Shown: one piece after another, positions 27,915-37,592 of the stretch
Position numbering within the stretch: the stretch's first letter is position 1
Layout of the letters: the number at the start of each line of letters is the position of its first letter
NCBI RefSeq assembly: GCF_006494375.1
Contig: NZ_VHIZ01000024.1
Location: 1 to 64,000 of the forward strand
Reading direction: 5' to 3'
DNA: 64,000 nt
DNA from: Pantoea anthophila
GTDB lineage: Bacteria; Pseudomonadota; Gammaproteobacteria; Enterobacterales; Enterobacteriaceae
The notes under the pieces: model-generated
What the model was told of the DNA's origin: nothing
Seen by the model: only the letters and a program-made list of their open reading frames with translations
The model's database searches: none
Position numbers and translations under genes: made by a program

Positions 27915-28295
27915 TCAGGCGATCTGTACCGGCAGCGCTTTTGCCAGACGCTTCATCTGGTTGTCACCCTCAAAATAGGCGACCTTTGGCTGCCACTGAC
28001 GCGCTTCCGCATCTTCAACCTGCACATAGGAGCAGATAATTAAAATATCGCCCTGGCAGGCGCAGCGGGCGGCCGCACCATTTACCGAAATGATTTTTGA
28101 GCCACGCTCAGCCGCGATAGCATAGGTGGAAAAACGCTGACCGTTGGTGACGTTATAAATATCGATCGCTTCATATTGCAGAATGCCGGAAGCATCCAGG
28201 AAATCCTGATCGATTGCGCAGGAACCTTCGTAATTGAGGTCCGCCTGCGTCACTTTCACGCGGTGTAATTTGCCTTGCAGAACAGTGCGAATCAT
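27915..28295 (-). CDS. panD: Aspartate 1-decarboxylase proenzyme
   Basis: 126 residues. Makes beta-alanine for pantothenate. Self-processing between Gly24 and Ser25 in NYEGSC generates the pyruvoyl group. Other conserved parts: [20 protein letters not shown] and [12 protein letters not shown]. Last gene of the panB-panC-panD run, 47 nt after panC. Confidence 0.98.
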   Translation of the reverse strand: MIRTVLQGKLHRVKVTQADLNYEGSCAIDQDFLDASGILQYEAIDIYNVTNGQRFSTYAIAAERGSKIISVNGAAARCACQGDILIICSYVQVEDAEARQWQPKVAYFEGDNQMKRLAKALPVQIA

Positions 28296-28342
28296 AGCCA
28301 GAAACCTTGTCAGAGAAATAAAGTAATCTGTAGCGGGTGTGC

Positions 28343-29197
28343 TTACAGCGTCAGGTCAACGGTTTGGTTGTCAATCAGGCGGGCATTGCCCAGCCAGGCG
28401 GCCATCAGTACGACAGCGCGCTGACTGTCCACCGTCAGCGGCTGCAGCGTTTCCGCATCGCAGATCGCCAGGCCATCAGGACGCAATCCCTGCGCGACCA
28501 GCGCCTCACTGGCCGCCTCGATAATCTCTTCAACATGGCGCTCGCCGTTTTCCAGCCGCGTCGCCATCTGACGCATCACCTGGCTCAGCACCGGGGCCAG
28601 CTGACGCTCATCGGCCGTCAGGTAGCCGTTGCGCGAACTCAGCGCCAGACCATCCGCAGCCCGTACGGTAGGCACGCCGACAATTTCAATGTCGAAGCCC
28701 ATATCGGCCACCATCTTACGAATGATAGCCAGCTGCTGAAAATCCTTTTCACCGAAACAGGCAATGTCGGGCTGCACCAGATTAAAGAGTTTGCTGACGA
28801 TGGTGGCCACGCCGCGAAAATGGCCCGGACGGGTCGCGCCCTCCAGCAGAGAGGAGAGCACCGGCACCTCAACAAAGGTCTGATTCTGCGCGCCCTGCGG
28901 ATAGACTTCAGCCGGTGAGGGGGCAAAGACGACATCCACCTGATGGCGGTTCAGCTTTTCGCAATCCTCCTGCAGCGTGCGCGGATAGCGAGCCAGGTCG
29001 TCTGCCCGGTCAAACTGCATCGGATTCACGAAGATCGACACAATCACGATGTCGCCGCGCGCCCGCGCCTCATCCACCAGCGTCAGATGCCCTTCATGCA
29101 GGTTGCCCATGGTCGGCACCAGCGCAATACGTTTACCCTGCTGACGCCAGCGACGGACTTCCTGGCGCAGCATCAGCAGCGTTTCAATGATCAACAC
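28343..29197 (-). CDS. panC: Pantothenate synthetase
   Basis: 284 residues. ATP-dependent ligation of pantoate and beta-alanine. HIGH-type motif [31 protein letters not shown], and the KMSKS-equivalent region [12 protein letters not shown]. 15 nt downstream of panB; same operon. Confidence 0.98.
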   Translation of the reverse strand: MLIIETLLMLRQEVRRWRQQGKRIALVPTMGNLHEGHLTLVDEARARGDIVIVSIFVNPMQFDRADDLARYPRTLQEDCEKLNRHQVDVVFAPSPAEVYPQGAQNQTFVEVPVLSSLLEGATRPGHFRGVATIVSKLFNLVQPDIACFGEKDFQQLAIIRKMVADMGFDIEIVGVPTVRAADGLALSSRNGYLTADERQLAPVLSQVMRQMATRLENGERHVEEIIEAASEALVAQGLRPDGLAICDAETLQPLTVDSQRAVVLMAAWLGNARLIDNQTVDLTL

Positions 29198-29212
29198 GGT
29201 GATTCTCCCGAA

Positions 29213-30007
29213 TTACTGGAAACTGTGCTCGGCCGCCGGGTAGGTACCGGCTTCAACTTCAGCGATATAGTGGCGAATCGCCGCGCGAACATCGCCGCTC
29301 TCCGCCAGGAAATTTTTGGCAAATTTAGGGATGTGGCCGCCGGTCACGCCCAGGGCGTCATGCATCACCAGAATCTGTCCATCGGTGACGTTACCGGCAC
29401 CAATGCCGATCACCGGAATAGTGAGGGCGGCGGTGATCCGCTGGGCCAGCGAGACCGGCACGCACTCCAGCACCATCAGCTGTGCGCCCGCGGCTTCCAG
29501 CGCCAGCGCGTCGGCCAGCAGCTGCTCGGCTCCCGCTTCATCACGCCCCTGGACTTTATAACCGCCAAAGATATTGACCGACTGCGGCGTCAGCCCCAGG
29601 TGACCACACACCGGCACCGCCCGCTCGGTCAGCATCCGGACGGTTTCAGCCAGCCAGCTGCCGCCTTCCAGTTTGACCATGTTGGCTCCGGCGCGCATCA
29701 GCTGCGCAGCGTTGTCAAAGGTCTGTGCCGGCGTGGCATAGCTCATGAAGGGCAGGTCAGCGAGCAGCAGCGCCTGCGGCGCGCCACGGCGCACGGCGGC
29801 GGTGTGATAGGCGATGTCGCTGACCGTCACCGGCAGCGTTGAGTCATGCCCCTGAATCGTCATACCTAACGAATCGCCAACCAGCAGCACCTGAATGCCT
29901 TCATCGGCAAACAGGCGGGCAAAACTGAAATCGTAGGCGGTCAGCGTCGCGAATTTTTTACCGCTGGCTTTCGCCTGACGCAGATGTGAAATCGTGGTGG
30001 GTTTCAT
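29213..30007 (-). CDS. panB: 3-methyl-2-oxobutanoate hydroxymethyltransferase
   Basis: 264 residues. First committed step of pantothenate synthesis using 5,10-methylene-THF. Conserved [41 protein letters not shown] and the catalytic Glu region GIGAG. First gene of the panBCD run, 83 nt downstream of folK. Confidence 0.98.
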   Translation of the reverse strand: MKPTTISHLRQAKASGKKFATLTAYDFSFARLFADEGIQVLLVGDSLGMTIQGHDSTLPVTVSDIAYHTAAVRRGAPQALLLADLPFMSYATPAQTFDNAAQLMRAGANMVKLEGGSWLAETVRMLTERAVPVCGHLGLTPQSVNIFGGYKVQGRDEAGAEQLLADALALEAAGAQLMVLECVPVSLAQRITAALTIPVIGIGAGNVTDGQILVMHDALGVTGGHIPKFAKNFLAESGDVRAAIRHYIAEVEAGTYPAAEHSFQ

Positions 30008-30090
30008 GGCGCTCTCAACTCAGGAATTCTGATGGGCGCAGTTTACTGGATAGCGTCAGAGAGCGGAATCAGAGAGTTGTGTTTGTCTGC

Positions 30091-30576
30091 TCAGCGCGGC
30101 CACAGGGTGATGCTGCTACTGTCGAGCGTGGCCAGAATCGTGCTGAGCGCACGGCCATCCGGCAGGCGAACATCCGGCGCAATCGCCAGCAGCGGCACCA
30201 GCATAAACGCCCGATTCAGCAGGTCATAGTGCGGCACCGTCAGGCGTTCATTGTTGATCACCGCCTCGCCAAACAGCATCAGATCGATATCCAGCGTGCG
30301 CGGTCCCCAGCGCTCCGCCTTACGCACCCGGCCATGCTCCTGCTCAATCCGCTGGGTGTGGTCCAGCAGCGCTTCTGCGCTGAGATCGGTCTCCAGCGCC
30401 ACGGCGGCATTCAGGAAGTCGGGCTGATCAGGCGGGCCATAGGGTGGCGTGCGGTAGAAGGGCGAGGTGGCAATGCGCTGCGTCTGCGGCAACGCATCCA
30501 GGGCGCGAAGCGCTGCATCAACCTGATGCAGCGGATCGGCCAGGTTACTGCCTAATGCCAGGTAAACCCGGGTCAT
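30091..30576 (-). CDS. folK: HPPK, 6-hydroxymethyl-dihydropterin pyrophosphokinase
   Basis: 161 residues. Folate synthesis. ALGSNL at the N-terminus, [20 protein letters not shown], and [15 protein letters not shown] with the Mg-binding Asp pair. Its ATG overlaps the pcnB stop by 4 nt (ATGA), so translation is coupled to pcnB as in E. coli. Confidence 0.98.
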   Translation of the reverse strand: MTRVYLALGSNLADPLHQVDAALRALDALPQTQRIATSPFYRTPPYGPPDQPDFLNAAVALETDLSAEALLDHTQRIEQEHGRVRKAERWGPRTLDIDLMLFGEAVINNERLTVPHYDLLNRAFMLVPLLAIAPDVRLPDGRALSTILATLDSSSITLWPR

Positions 30577-31991
30577 GAGGCGTTCTGGTTGTCACGACGC
30601 GGCGCGGAAGAACGGCGGCGCGGACGACGCGATTTATGGCGCGGCACCGGATCGTCGCCGAGGTTGTTCAGCATGTTTTTCTGCTGCGGCGGCGCGGCGA
30701 CCTGGAATTCGCCCCACCACTGGCTCAGACGCAGCAGTTCCGGGTTATTTTCTACTTCCGCCCGCAGCGCCAGCAGATCGTAAGCGGCGCGGAATTTCGG
30801 ATGCTCCATCAGTTTCCAGGCGCGTTTACCGTGACGGCGCGACATGCGTAGCTGCAGCAGCCAGATATCGCGGATCAGCGAGGTGATGCGCTTCGGAATC
30901 GCCAGCGCACGGCAGGCTTCATCCAGCGTATCATTCATCGCCATCGCAAAGGCTTCAAAGTAGGTCAGGCCACTTTCCTGCGCAATGCGCTCTGCCGCTT
31001 CCAGCTGCGGATACCAGAACATCGCGGCAAACAGAAACGCCGGATTCACGCGCATATCATTCTGAATGCGGTTATCAGTGTTTTTCAGCACCTGCGCCAG
31101 CATGCGCTCCATGTGGCTGTCGCTGTTTTCCGTGAAGTTGCGCGCCAGCGTCGGGAACAGCGGCTGGAACAGCTGATATTCACAGAGCTTCAGATAGGTG
31201 CTGTAGCCGTAGCCCGCCTGAAGCAGCTTCAGCGACTCTTCAAACAGGCGAGCCGGTGGAATATCACGCAGCAGCGAGGCCAGACGCGGGATCGGCTCTG
31301 CCGTTTCCGGCGCAATGCGCATATTAAGCTTCGCAGCAAAGCGCGCCACGCGCAGCATACGGACCGGGTCTTCGCGGTAACGGGTTTCCGGATCGCCAAT
31401 CAGGCGGATGATGCCCTGTTCCAGATCGCTGATGCCGCCCACGTAGTCACGCACGGTGAAATCCGCCACGCTGTAGTAGAGGCTGTTGATGGTGAGATCG
31501 CGGCGCTGAGCATCATCTTCAATCGAACCGAAAATGTTGTCGCGCAGCAGCATGCCGCTCTGGGCGCGCTGCGAACTGTTGCGATCCTCAGCCATCTCTT
31601 CCGCCTGATGATGTCCACGGAAGGTGGCAACTTCGATCACTTCCGGGCCAAACATCACGTGTGCCAGACGGAAACGGCGACCGACCAGACGGCAGTTGCG
31701 GAACAGCTTGCGCATCTGCTCAGGTGTGGCGTTGGTCGTCACGTCGAAATCTTTCGGTTTTTGCCCCAGTAGCAAATCGCGCACGCCACCGCCTACCAGA
31801 TAGGCTTCATAACCGGCTTTATTGAGGCGATAGAGCACTTTGAGGGCATTTTCGCTGATGTCTTTACGTGAGATGGTATGGCTTTCACGAGGGATGATGG
31901 TCATAAGACGCTCTGGTTCAACCTCTGCTGGGGCTTCCTCTTCATCACGCTTCAGGACTTTCCGGCAAAAATTAGCTACTCGGGTAAAAAT
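30573..31991 (-). CDS. pcnB: Poly(A) polymerase I, non-canonical AUU start
   Basis: 472 residues from the AUU at 31991. Adds poly(A) tails that promote RNA decay; required for ColE1 copy-number control. NTase motif [19 protein letters not shown] with the catalytic Asp pair, RNA-binding head region, and a basic tail [14 protein letters not shown]. coli PcnB starts with AUU at the same codon ([13 protein letters not shown]). Here AGGTG ends 4 nt before ATT, whereas the only upstream ATG (32012) has no ribosome site. Coupled to folK by a 4-nt overlap. Confidence 0.93.
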   Translation of the reverse strand: MFTRVANFCRKVLKRDEEEAPAEVEPERLMTIIPRESHTISRKDISENALKVLYRLNKAGYEAYLVGGGVRDLLLGQKPKDFDVTTNATPEQMRKLFRNCRLVGRRFRLAHVMFGPEVIEVATFRGHHQAEEMAEDRNSSQRAQSGMLLRDNIFGSIEDDAQRRDLTINSLYYSVADFTVRDYVGGISDLEQGIIRLIGDPETRYREDPVRMLRVARFAAKLNMRIAPETAEPIPRLASLLRDIPPARLFEESLKLLQAGYGYSTYLKLCEYQLFQPLFPTLARNFTENSDSHMERMLAQVLKNTDNRIQNDMRVNPAFLFAAMFWYPQLEAAERIAQESGLTYFEAFAMAMNDTLDEACRALAIPKRITSLIRDIWLLQLRMSRRHGKRAWKLMEHPKFRAAYDLLALRAEVENNPELLRLSQWWGEFQVAAPPQQKNMLNNLGDDPVPRHKSRRPRRRSSAPRRDNQNAS

Positions 31992-32079
31992 GGGACACCT
32001 CGACAGTGGCATAAAAAGGGTGTAGGTAAAATCAGCGGCTAATCATAGCCTGTTGAGAACCGTTTGAGAATGCTGTTGT

Positions 32080-32958
32080 CTATGCATCCGGTTTCAGGGC
32101 GTTCTCCTGCGGCATCAAAGCGATATTCCACTGCGACACCGCATCAGACAGCAGTTTGTCCTGCGTTAAGTCCTGCCAGCCGGGTGAAACAGGCTGTCCG
32201 AGAAAGCGCAACGCCGCCACTAACAGCGGCCGGGCGTCGCCATCCGGCAGCGACGGCGCATGATTCTGCTTCGACAGCTTATTACCGTCGTGATTAAGCG
32301 CCAGCGGCAGGTGCAGCCAGGCGGGCACCGCCCAGCCGAACTGCTGATAAAGCGCAATCTGCCGCACGGTCGGCTCAATGAGATCGGCGCCGCGCACCAC
32401 TTCAGTAATCCCCTGAAAGTGATCGTCAACCACCACCGCCAGGTTATAGGCAAACAGCCCGTCGCGCCGGTGAATAATAAAATCTTCCTCTGCCAGCCCC
32501 CTGTCCGCCTCAACGTGACCGCGCAGCCGATCCTCAAAGGCAAAAACCGGGGCATGCTGACGTAAACGCAGCGCAGCATTCTCCGGCCCGCGATGCCGAT
32601 CGCGGCAGTAGCCATCATAGAAACCGCCAATCTCCTGAATGCGGCGCCGCGGGCAGGTGCAGAAATAGCTCTGACGATGCTGCTGCAGCCAGGCCAGCGC
32701 CTCCCGGTAGGCTTCATGACGCTGCGACTGCCACAGCACCTCACCATCCCACTCCAGTCCATAGTGCGCCAGCTGATGCAGGATACGATCTGCAGCCCCC
32801 GGCACTTCGCGTGGCGGGTCGATATCTTCAATCCGCACCCGCCAGAGCCCGTTCTGCGCACGCGCGCTCAGGTAACTGCCCAGCGCAGCAATCAGCGAGC
32901 CGAAATGGAGTTCACCAGAAGGAGAGGGGGCGAAGCGACCGATACAGGAGGATGACAT
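32080..32958 (-). CDS. gluQ: Glutamyl-Q tRNA(Asp) synthetase
   Basis: 292 residues. Attaches glutamate to queuosine in tRNA-Asp. HIGH-type [24 protein letters not shown]-type KLSKQN and the Zn-binding Cys set CTC...GYC; lacks the anticodon-binding domain of GltX. The start at 32958 matches [14 protein letters not shown]; the ribosome site is weak. 73 nt downstream of dksA, as in E. coli. Confidence 0.96.
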   Translation of the reverse strand: MSSSCIGRFAPSPSGELHFGSLIAALGSYLSARAQNGLWRVRIEDIDPPREVPGAADRILHQLAHYGLEWDGEVLWQSQRHEAYREALAWLQQHRQSYFCTCPRRRIQEIGGFYDGYCRDRHRGPENAALRLRQHAPVFAFEDRLRGHVEADRGLAEEDFIIHRRDGLFAYNLAVVVDDHFQGITEVVRGADLIEPTVRQIALYQQFGWAVPAWLHLPLALNHDGNKLSKQNHAPSLPDGDARPLLVAALRFLGQPVSPGWQDLTQDKLLSDAVSQWNIALMPQENALKPDA

Positions 32959-33031
32959 AGGTTTCAGAAGTGACCACGCAGCGGACAGGACAACAGGTGT
33001 ACCGCTGCGTGGCAACAGGCTGGACGCGGCA

Positions 33032-33487
33032 TCAGCCGGCCATTTGTTTCTCACGAATTTCTGCTAAGGTCTTACAGTCGATGCAGAGATCGGCGGTAGG
33101 ACGCGCTTCGAGACGGCGGATACCGATCTCTACGCCACAGGAATCGCAATAGCCGAAGTCGTCATCTTCCACTTTCTTCAGCGTCTTCTCGATCTTTTTA
33201 ATCAGTTTACGTTCGCGATCGCGGTTACGCAGCTCCAGGCTGAACTCCTCTTCCTGCGCGGCACGGTCTACCGGGTCCGGGAAGTTAGCAGCTTCATCCT
33301 GCATGTGCGATACGGTACGATCGACTTCGTCCCGCAATTGATTACGCCAGGCTTCCAGAATCTTGCGAAAATGGGTCAGCTGCGCGTCGTTCATATACTC
33401 TTCGCCCGGTTTCACCTGGTAAGGTTCGACGCCGGCGATAGCGAGAATACTCAGGGACGATGTTTTACGGTTTTGACCTTCTTGCAT
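33032..33487 (-). CDS. dksA: RNA polymerase-binding regulator DksA
   Basis: 151 residues from the ATG at 33487 with AGGAGA upstream, the E. coli length. Enters the RNAP secondary channel and potentiates ppGpp. Coiled-coil region (about residues 34-110) with the tip DPVDRAAQ, then the zinc finger YCDSCG...LCIDC. Upstream a minus-strand TATAGT (33511-33516) is a possible -10. Confidence 0.98.
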   Translation of the reverse strand: MQEGQNRKTSSLSILAIAGVEPYQVKPGEEYMNDAQLTHFRKILEAWRNQLRDEVDRTVSHMQDEAANFPDPVDRAAQEEEFSLELRNRDRERKLIKKIEKTLKKVEDDDFGYCDSCGVEIGIRRLEARPTADLCIDCKTLAEIREKQMAG

Positions 33488-33734
33488 GTTGCTTCTCCTG
33501 GATAACACGCACTATACCCTTCGACTTGCATCTCGCAGGGGCGTTGCTGCCAGCCTGCATTTGACATCTGCGGGGTACATCGATCCCCCATTGGGGAAAA
33601 AAACAGGCCGCTATAAATAACAGAAGCAGTCAGGGTTGGCAATTCTTCGTGAACACACCTTGACAAGCCTGTGAGGAACAGCGTAGTTGGTCCCCGATTC
33701 TGAGCATTCTTACCACATAAAATTGCAAAAGATA
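33488..33734 (-). promoter_or_regulatory. dksA upstream region with palindromic segments
   Basis: 247 bases between the sfsA stop and dksA. It holds a minus-strand -10-like TATAGT at 33511-33516, a GCAGG...CCTGC stem (about 33535-33558) and a CCCC-ATT-GGGG hairpin near 33583-33597 next to an A-run. On the minus strand that hairpin is preceded, not followed, by Ts. The segment around CTTCGACTTGCATC resembles dispersed intergenic palindromes of enterobacteria, but copies cannot be searched here. Confidence 0.4.
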
Positions 33735-34439
33735 TTACAAGGTTACGTTAACCGGCGTTTTAAGAACTATTCCCGCCGCGGATAAGTCTGCCTGATACGC
33801 GAAAACCTCTACACCCTCTCGCTGCGCCTGAGCCAGTTGTTCTGCATACGCCGCATCAATGTGGCGTGCCGGGGAAACGTCCTCAATCCCCGAGTGCAGA
33901 ACGGCAAACAACAAAACGGCCCGATGACCCTCTGCCGCAACCGTCGCCAGTTCGCGCAGGTGTTTCTGTCCTCGAATCGTCACCGCATCCGGAAAATAAC
34001 CTTTACCTTCATGTAAAAGGGTTACGGATTTCACCTCAATATAGCAGTTGCGTCGGCCCTCTGCTCTGAGCAGGAAATCAATTCTGCTTTTTTCACTGCC
34101 ATATCTGACTTCCGCCTGACGCTGGGCATAACCGGTCAGTTCCGCTATCCGGTTCTGGTCCAGCGCTTCGGCTACCAGTTGATTCGCGCGCAGCGTATTG
34201 ACGCAGATCCACTCTCCCGCCTGCGTCTCGGTCAGCTCCCAGCTGTGCGGGTATTTCCGCGTCAGGCTGCCGGAGGTGGAGTACCAGACCTGATCGCCTG
34301 GGGTGGCGCAGCCGGTCATGGCGCCGGTGTTGGCGCAGTGAATCGTCAGCTGCTCGCCCTCGGGCGTCACGACATCGGCCAGGAAGCGCTTGTAGCGGGC
34401 GATCAGGCGGGCGGGTTTAAGAGGAGGAGAGAAGTGCAT
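33735..34439 (-). CDS. sfsA: SfsA, DNA/RNA nuclease homologue (sugar fermentation stimulation A)
   Basis: 234 residues, same as E. coli. Conserved [31 protein letters not shown], the PD-(D/E)xK-like segments SRIDFLL...[10 protein letters not shown], and the C-terminal [11 protein letters not shown]. The start at 34439 lies inside the end of thpR (23-nt overlap); a longer frame is rejected. Physiological role poorly defined. Confidence 0.96.
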   Translation of the reverse strand: MHFSPPLKPARLIARYKRFLADVVTPEGEQLTIHCANTGAMTGCATPGDQVWYSTSGSLTRKYPHSWELTETQAGEWICVNTLRANQLVAEALDQNRIAELTGYAQRQAEVRYGSEKSRIDFLLRAEGRRNCYIEVKSVTLLHEGKGYFPDAVTIRGQKHLRELATVAAEGHRAVLLFAVLHSGIEDVSPARHIDAAYAEQLAQAQREGVEVFAYQADLSAAGIVLKTPVNVTL

Positions 34440-34974
34440 GGGGATCCTGAGAGCGTAACGGCCAGCTGGCCAGGGTGCGATAACGGGTACGGCCCCGGCT
34501 GTACTCCGAGGCAAACAGCGAAAACGCCGGGACATGAAAACGCCAGTGAAAGCCGCGCGGCGGCAGCGCCACGGGCTGTGTCGCCTGGCGTAACAGCGTG
34601 ATGTGCGGATGAAACGGCTGCGGGCTCTGGTGGCAGCCGTGCCGGGCGGCCTGGGCCCGCAGCAGGCTGGCGAGCTGTAACAGACCGCGTGGGGCGCGCT
34701 GGCAGCCGAGCCAGACCACGCCGGGGCGGGGCCAGTGTCCGGCATCATCCAGCTCGAGATCGAAGCCGGGCTGATCAATACGCGATGCCAGCGTCTGCAG
34801 GCGCTGGGAGGTCTCCGGCGCGACCTCGCCGAGAAACGCCAGCGTCAGGTGCAGACTGGCGGCGGCCACCGGCTGGCCCGCCTCCGCAGGGAAGGTGTCG
34901 GCCCGCCAGCGCACCAGCTGTTGCTGCATCGCGTCAGGCAGGCTGATGGCAAAAAATAAGCGTTGTGTCGCCAT
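34417..34974 (-). CDS. thpR: RNA 2',3'-cyclic phosphodiesterase (2H family, LigT)
   Basis: 185 residues from the ATG at 34974 (GGAGAG upstream). Two catalytic H-x-T/S motifs: HLTLAFLG and HPHITLLR, typical of 2H phosphoesterases. Overlaps sfsA by 23 nt and is divergent from hrpB. Confidence 0.95.
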   Translation of the reverse strand: MATQRLFFAISLPDAMQQQLVRWRADTFPAEAGQPVAAASLHLTLAFLGEVAPETSQRLQTLASRIDQPGFDLELDDAGHWPRPGVVWLGCQRAPRGLLQLASLLRAQAARHGCHQSPQPFHPHITLLRQATQPVALPPRGFHWRFHVPAFSLFASEYSRGRTRYRTLASWPLRSQDPHALLSSS

Positions 34975-35049
34975 GGCGCTCTCCGGCAAATATCACGGAT
35001 GGATGCTACAATGCGCGCCATCTTAGCACAGGCAGAAGCGGAGTTTGCT

Positions 35050-37494
35050 GTGAGCGATTTACCGGTCAGCGCGGTGCTGCCTGACATTCTGGCGGCGCTG
35101 AGCCACGCCCCTCAAATCCTGCTGGCCGCACCGACGGGGGCGGGCAAATCGACCTGGCTGCCGCTGCAGCTATTACAGCAGGCGGCGCTGCCGGGGCGAA
35201 TCATTATGCTGGAACCACGGCGGCTGGCGGCGCGCAACGTAGCGCAACGGCTGGCGGAGCAGCTCGGCGAGCAGCCGGGGGCGACGGTAGGATTCAGGAT
35301 GCGCGGCGAAAGCTGCGTCGGACCAGAGACGCGACTGGAAGTGGTGACCGAAGGCATGCTGACGCGCATGCTTCAGCACGACCCGATGCTGGAGGGCGTG
35401 TCGCTGGTGATCCTGGATGAGTTTCACGAGCGCAGCCTGCAGGCCGATCTGGCGCTGGCGCTGCTGCTTGATGTGCAGCAGGGGCTGCGCGACGACCTCA
35501 GAATCCTGCTGATGTCCGCCACGCTGGACAATGCCCGGCTGGCGGCGCTGCTGCCCGACGCCCCGCTGATCGTCTCAGAAGGACGCAGCTTTCCGGTGGA
35601 GCGGCGCTATGCGTCGCTGAACCAGACGGTGCGTTTCGAAGAGGCGGTAGCGCGTGAAGTTGCCCAGCTGCTGCGGGAGGAGAGCGGTTCGCTGCTGCTG
35701 TTTCTGCCGGGCGTGGCGGAGATCGAACGGGTGAAGCGTGAACTGGAAGCGCGCATCAGCGACGACGTGGATCTGACGCCGCTCTACGGGGCGCTGCCGC
35801 TGGCGGCACAGCGCCGGGCAATCCAGCCCGCCGCGGCCGGACGCCGCAAAGTGGTGCTCGCCACCAATATTGCCGAAACCAGTCTGACCATTGAGGGGAT
35901 CCGGCTGGTGGTCGACAGCGCACTGGAACGCAGCGCCCTGTTCGATGCCCGCAGTGGCGTGACGCGTCTGCAGACCCAGCGCATCAGCCAGGCGTCGATG
36001 ATCCAGCGTGCAGGCCGCGCCGGGCGTCTGATGCCGGGGATCTGCCTGCATTTACTGCCGCAGGAGCAGGCCGCCCGCGCGGCCGCGCAGAGCGAGCCGG
36101 AGATCATGAACAGCGATCTCTCCTCGCTGTGGCTGGATCTGCTGCAGTGGGGCTGCACCCAGCCGCAACAGCTGCAGTGGCTGGATCAGCCACCGGCGAA
36201 AAACCTGGCGGCGGCCCGGCAGCAGTTAACCCGTCTGGGGGCACTGGATGACCATGGCCTGCTGAATACCCTGGGGCGGCGCATGGCACAGCTGGGCAGC
36301 GATCCGCGCCTGGCGGCGATGCTTTGTGCGGCGGGCGACGAGGTGGATGCGGTCGCCAGCGCCGCACTGCTGGTGGCGATTCTGGAAGAGCCACCCCGCA
36401 GCGGCAGCGCCGATCTGCGCGATGCGCTGCACCGGCCTCAGGCTCAGTGGCAGCGACGGGCGCAGCAGTGGCAGCAGCGACTGAAGGTGCGAGGCGGACG
36501 GGTCGATGAGGATCGTTTCGCCGGCTTGCTGGCGGTGGGGTTTGGCGATCGGCTGGCGCGGCGACGCGACCAGAGCGGCCGCTATCAGCTCGCCAACGGG
36601 CTGGGGGCCAGGCTGGATGAGCAGGATGGCCTGACGCGTCATGAATGGCTGATCGCGCCTGCCCTGTTACAGAGCAGCGCCGCGCCGGATGCCCGGATGC
36701 TGCTGGCTCTGCCGGTCGACATTGAGGCGCTGTGCCAGCAGCGGCCCGCCCTGGTTGAGCGCCGCACCGAGGTTGAGTGGGATGAAGAGAAGGGCACGCT
36801 GCGCGCCCTGAAGCGTGAGCAGATTGGCGCACTGATACTCCGGACGCAGCCGATGGCAAAGCCGGAACCGGCGGTACTGCACGCGGCGATGCTGCGCTGG
36901 ATTGCGGACAAGGGGCTGTCCGTGCTCGGCTGGACGCCAGAGGCAGAGCAGCTGCGGGTGCGTATCCAGTGTGCGGCGCAGTGGCTGCCGGAAGAGGGCT
37001 GGCCTGTCGTCGATGATGCGGCACTGCTTGAGCGTCTGCCGGTGTGGCTGCCGCCGCAGATGACCACGGTGCGCGATCTCCGCAGCCTGCAGGCGGTAAA
37101 CCTGACCTCCGCGCTCTTACATTTACTCACATGGTCACAACGTCAGCGGCTGGATAGTGCGCTGCCAACTCATTACACTGTGCCGACCGGAAGCCGGCTG
37201 CCGATTCGCTACGATGCGGAGAAGCCGCCCGCGCTGGCGGTACGGATTCAGGAGATGTTTGGTGAAGCGCAGAACCCCACCGTAGCGGAAGGCCGCATTC
37301 CGCTGGTGCTGGAGCTGTTATCACCCGCCCAGCGGCCGTTGCAGATCACCCGCGATCTGGCGGCGTTCTGGCGCGGTGCCTGGCCGGAGGTCAGGAAAGA
37401 GATGAAGGGACGTTATCCGAAACACCTCTGGCCCGACGATCCGGCTACCGCCTTGCCAACAAGGCGAACCAAAAAAATGTCCCCGCAGGGTTGA
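35050..37494 (+). CDS. hrpB: ATP-dependent helicase HrpB
   Basis: 814 residues from the GTG at 35050 (GGAG 6 nt upstream), close to E. coli (809); upstream ATGs at 34963 and 35011 would add unconserved sequence. DEAH-family helicase: motif I APTGAGKST, Ia EPRRLAARNVAQRL, II DEFH, III SATLDN, V ATNIAETSLT, VI QRAGRAGR, then the HrpB C-terminal domain ending YPKHLWPDDP...RRTKK. Cellular role in enterobacteria unclear. Confidence 0.96.
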   Translation: MSDLPVSAVLPDILAALSHAPQILLAAPTGAGKSTWLPLQLLQQAALPGRIIMLEPRRLAARNVAQRLAEQLGEQPGATVGFRMRGESCVGPETRLEVVTEGMLTRMLQHDPMLEGVSLVILDEFHERSLQADLALALLLDVQQGLRDDLRILLMSATLDNARLAALLPDAPLIVSEGRSFPVERRYASLNQTVRFEEAVAREVAQLLREESGSLLLFLPGVAEIERVKRELEARISDDVDLTPLYGALPLAAQRRAIQPAAAGRRKVVLATNIAETSLTIEGIRLVVDSALERSALFDARSGVTRLQTQRISQASMIQRAGRAGRLMPGICLHLLPQEQAARAAAQSEPEIMNSDLSSLWLDLLQWGCTQPQQLQWLDQPPAKNLAAARQQLTRLGALDDHGLLNTLGRRMAQLGSDPRLAAMLCAAGDEVDAVASAALLVAILEEPPRSGSADLRDALHRPQAQWQRRAQQWQQRLKVRGGRVDEDRFAGLLAVGFGDRLARRRDQSGRYQLANGLGARLDEQDGLTRHEWLIAPALLQSSAAPDARMLLALPVDIEALCQQRPALVERRTEVEWDEEKGTLRALKREQIGALILRTQPMAKPEPAVLHAAMLRWIADKGLSVLGWTPEAEQLRVRIQCAAQWLPEEGWPVVDDAALLERLPVWLPPQMTTVRDLRSLQAVNLTSALLHLLTWSQRQRLDSALPTHYTVPTGSRLPIRYDAEKPPALAVRIQEMFGEAQNPTVAEGRIPLVLELLSPAQRPLQITRDLAAFWRGAWPEVRKEMKGRYPKHLWPDDPATALPTRRTKKMSPQG

Positions 37495-37592
37495 GTCCAC
37501 TGGATCGAATTCAGAGGGTTCTGCCATGCGTTATGCGAGAAAGCAGTTAGAGTAGCGGCGCTGCCGTAAGCACTGCCTGGAGAAGAAAAGTA

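Noticed and set aside
31992..32012. ATG start for pcnB at 32012
   Set aside because: No ribosome site and seven unconserved codons; the AUU at 31991 has AGGTG upstream and matches the E. coli start.
36104..37024. 306-codon minus-strand frame opposite hrpB
   Set aside because: Pro/Ala/Arg-rich shadow frame produced by GC-rich coding DNA.
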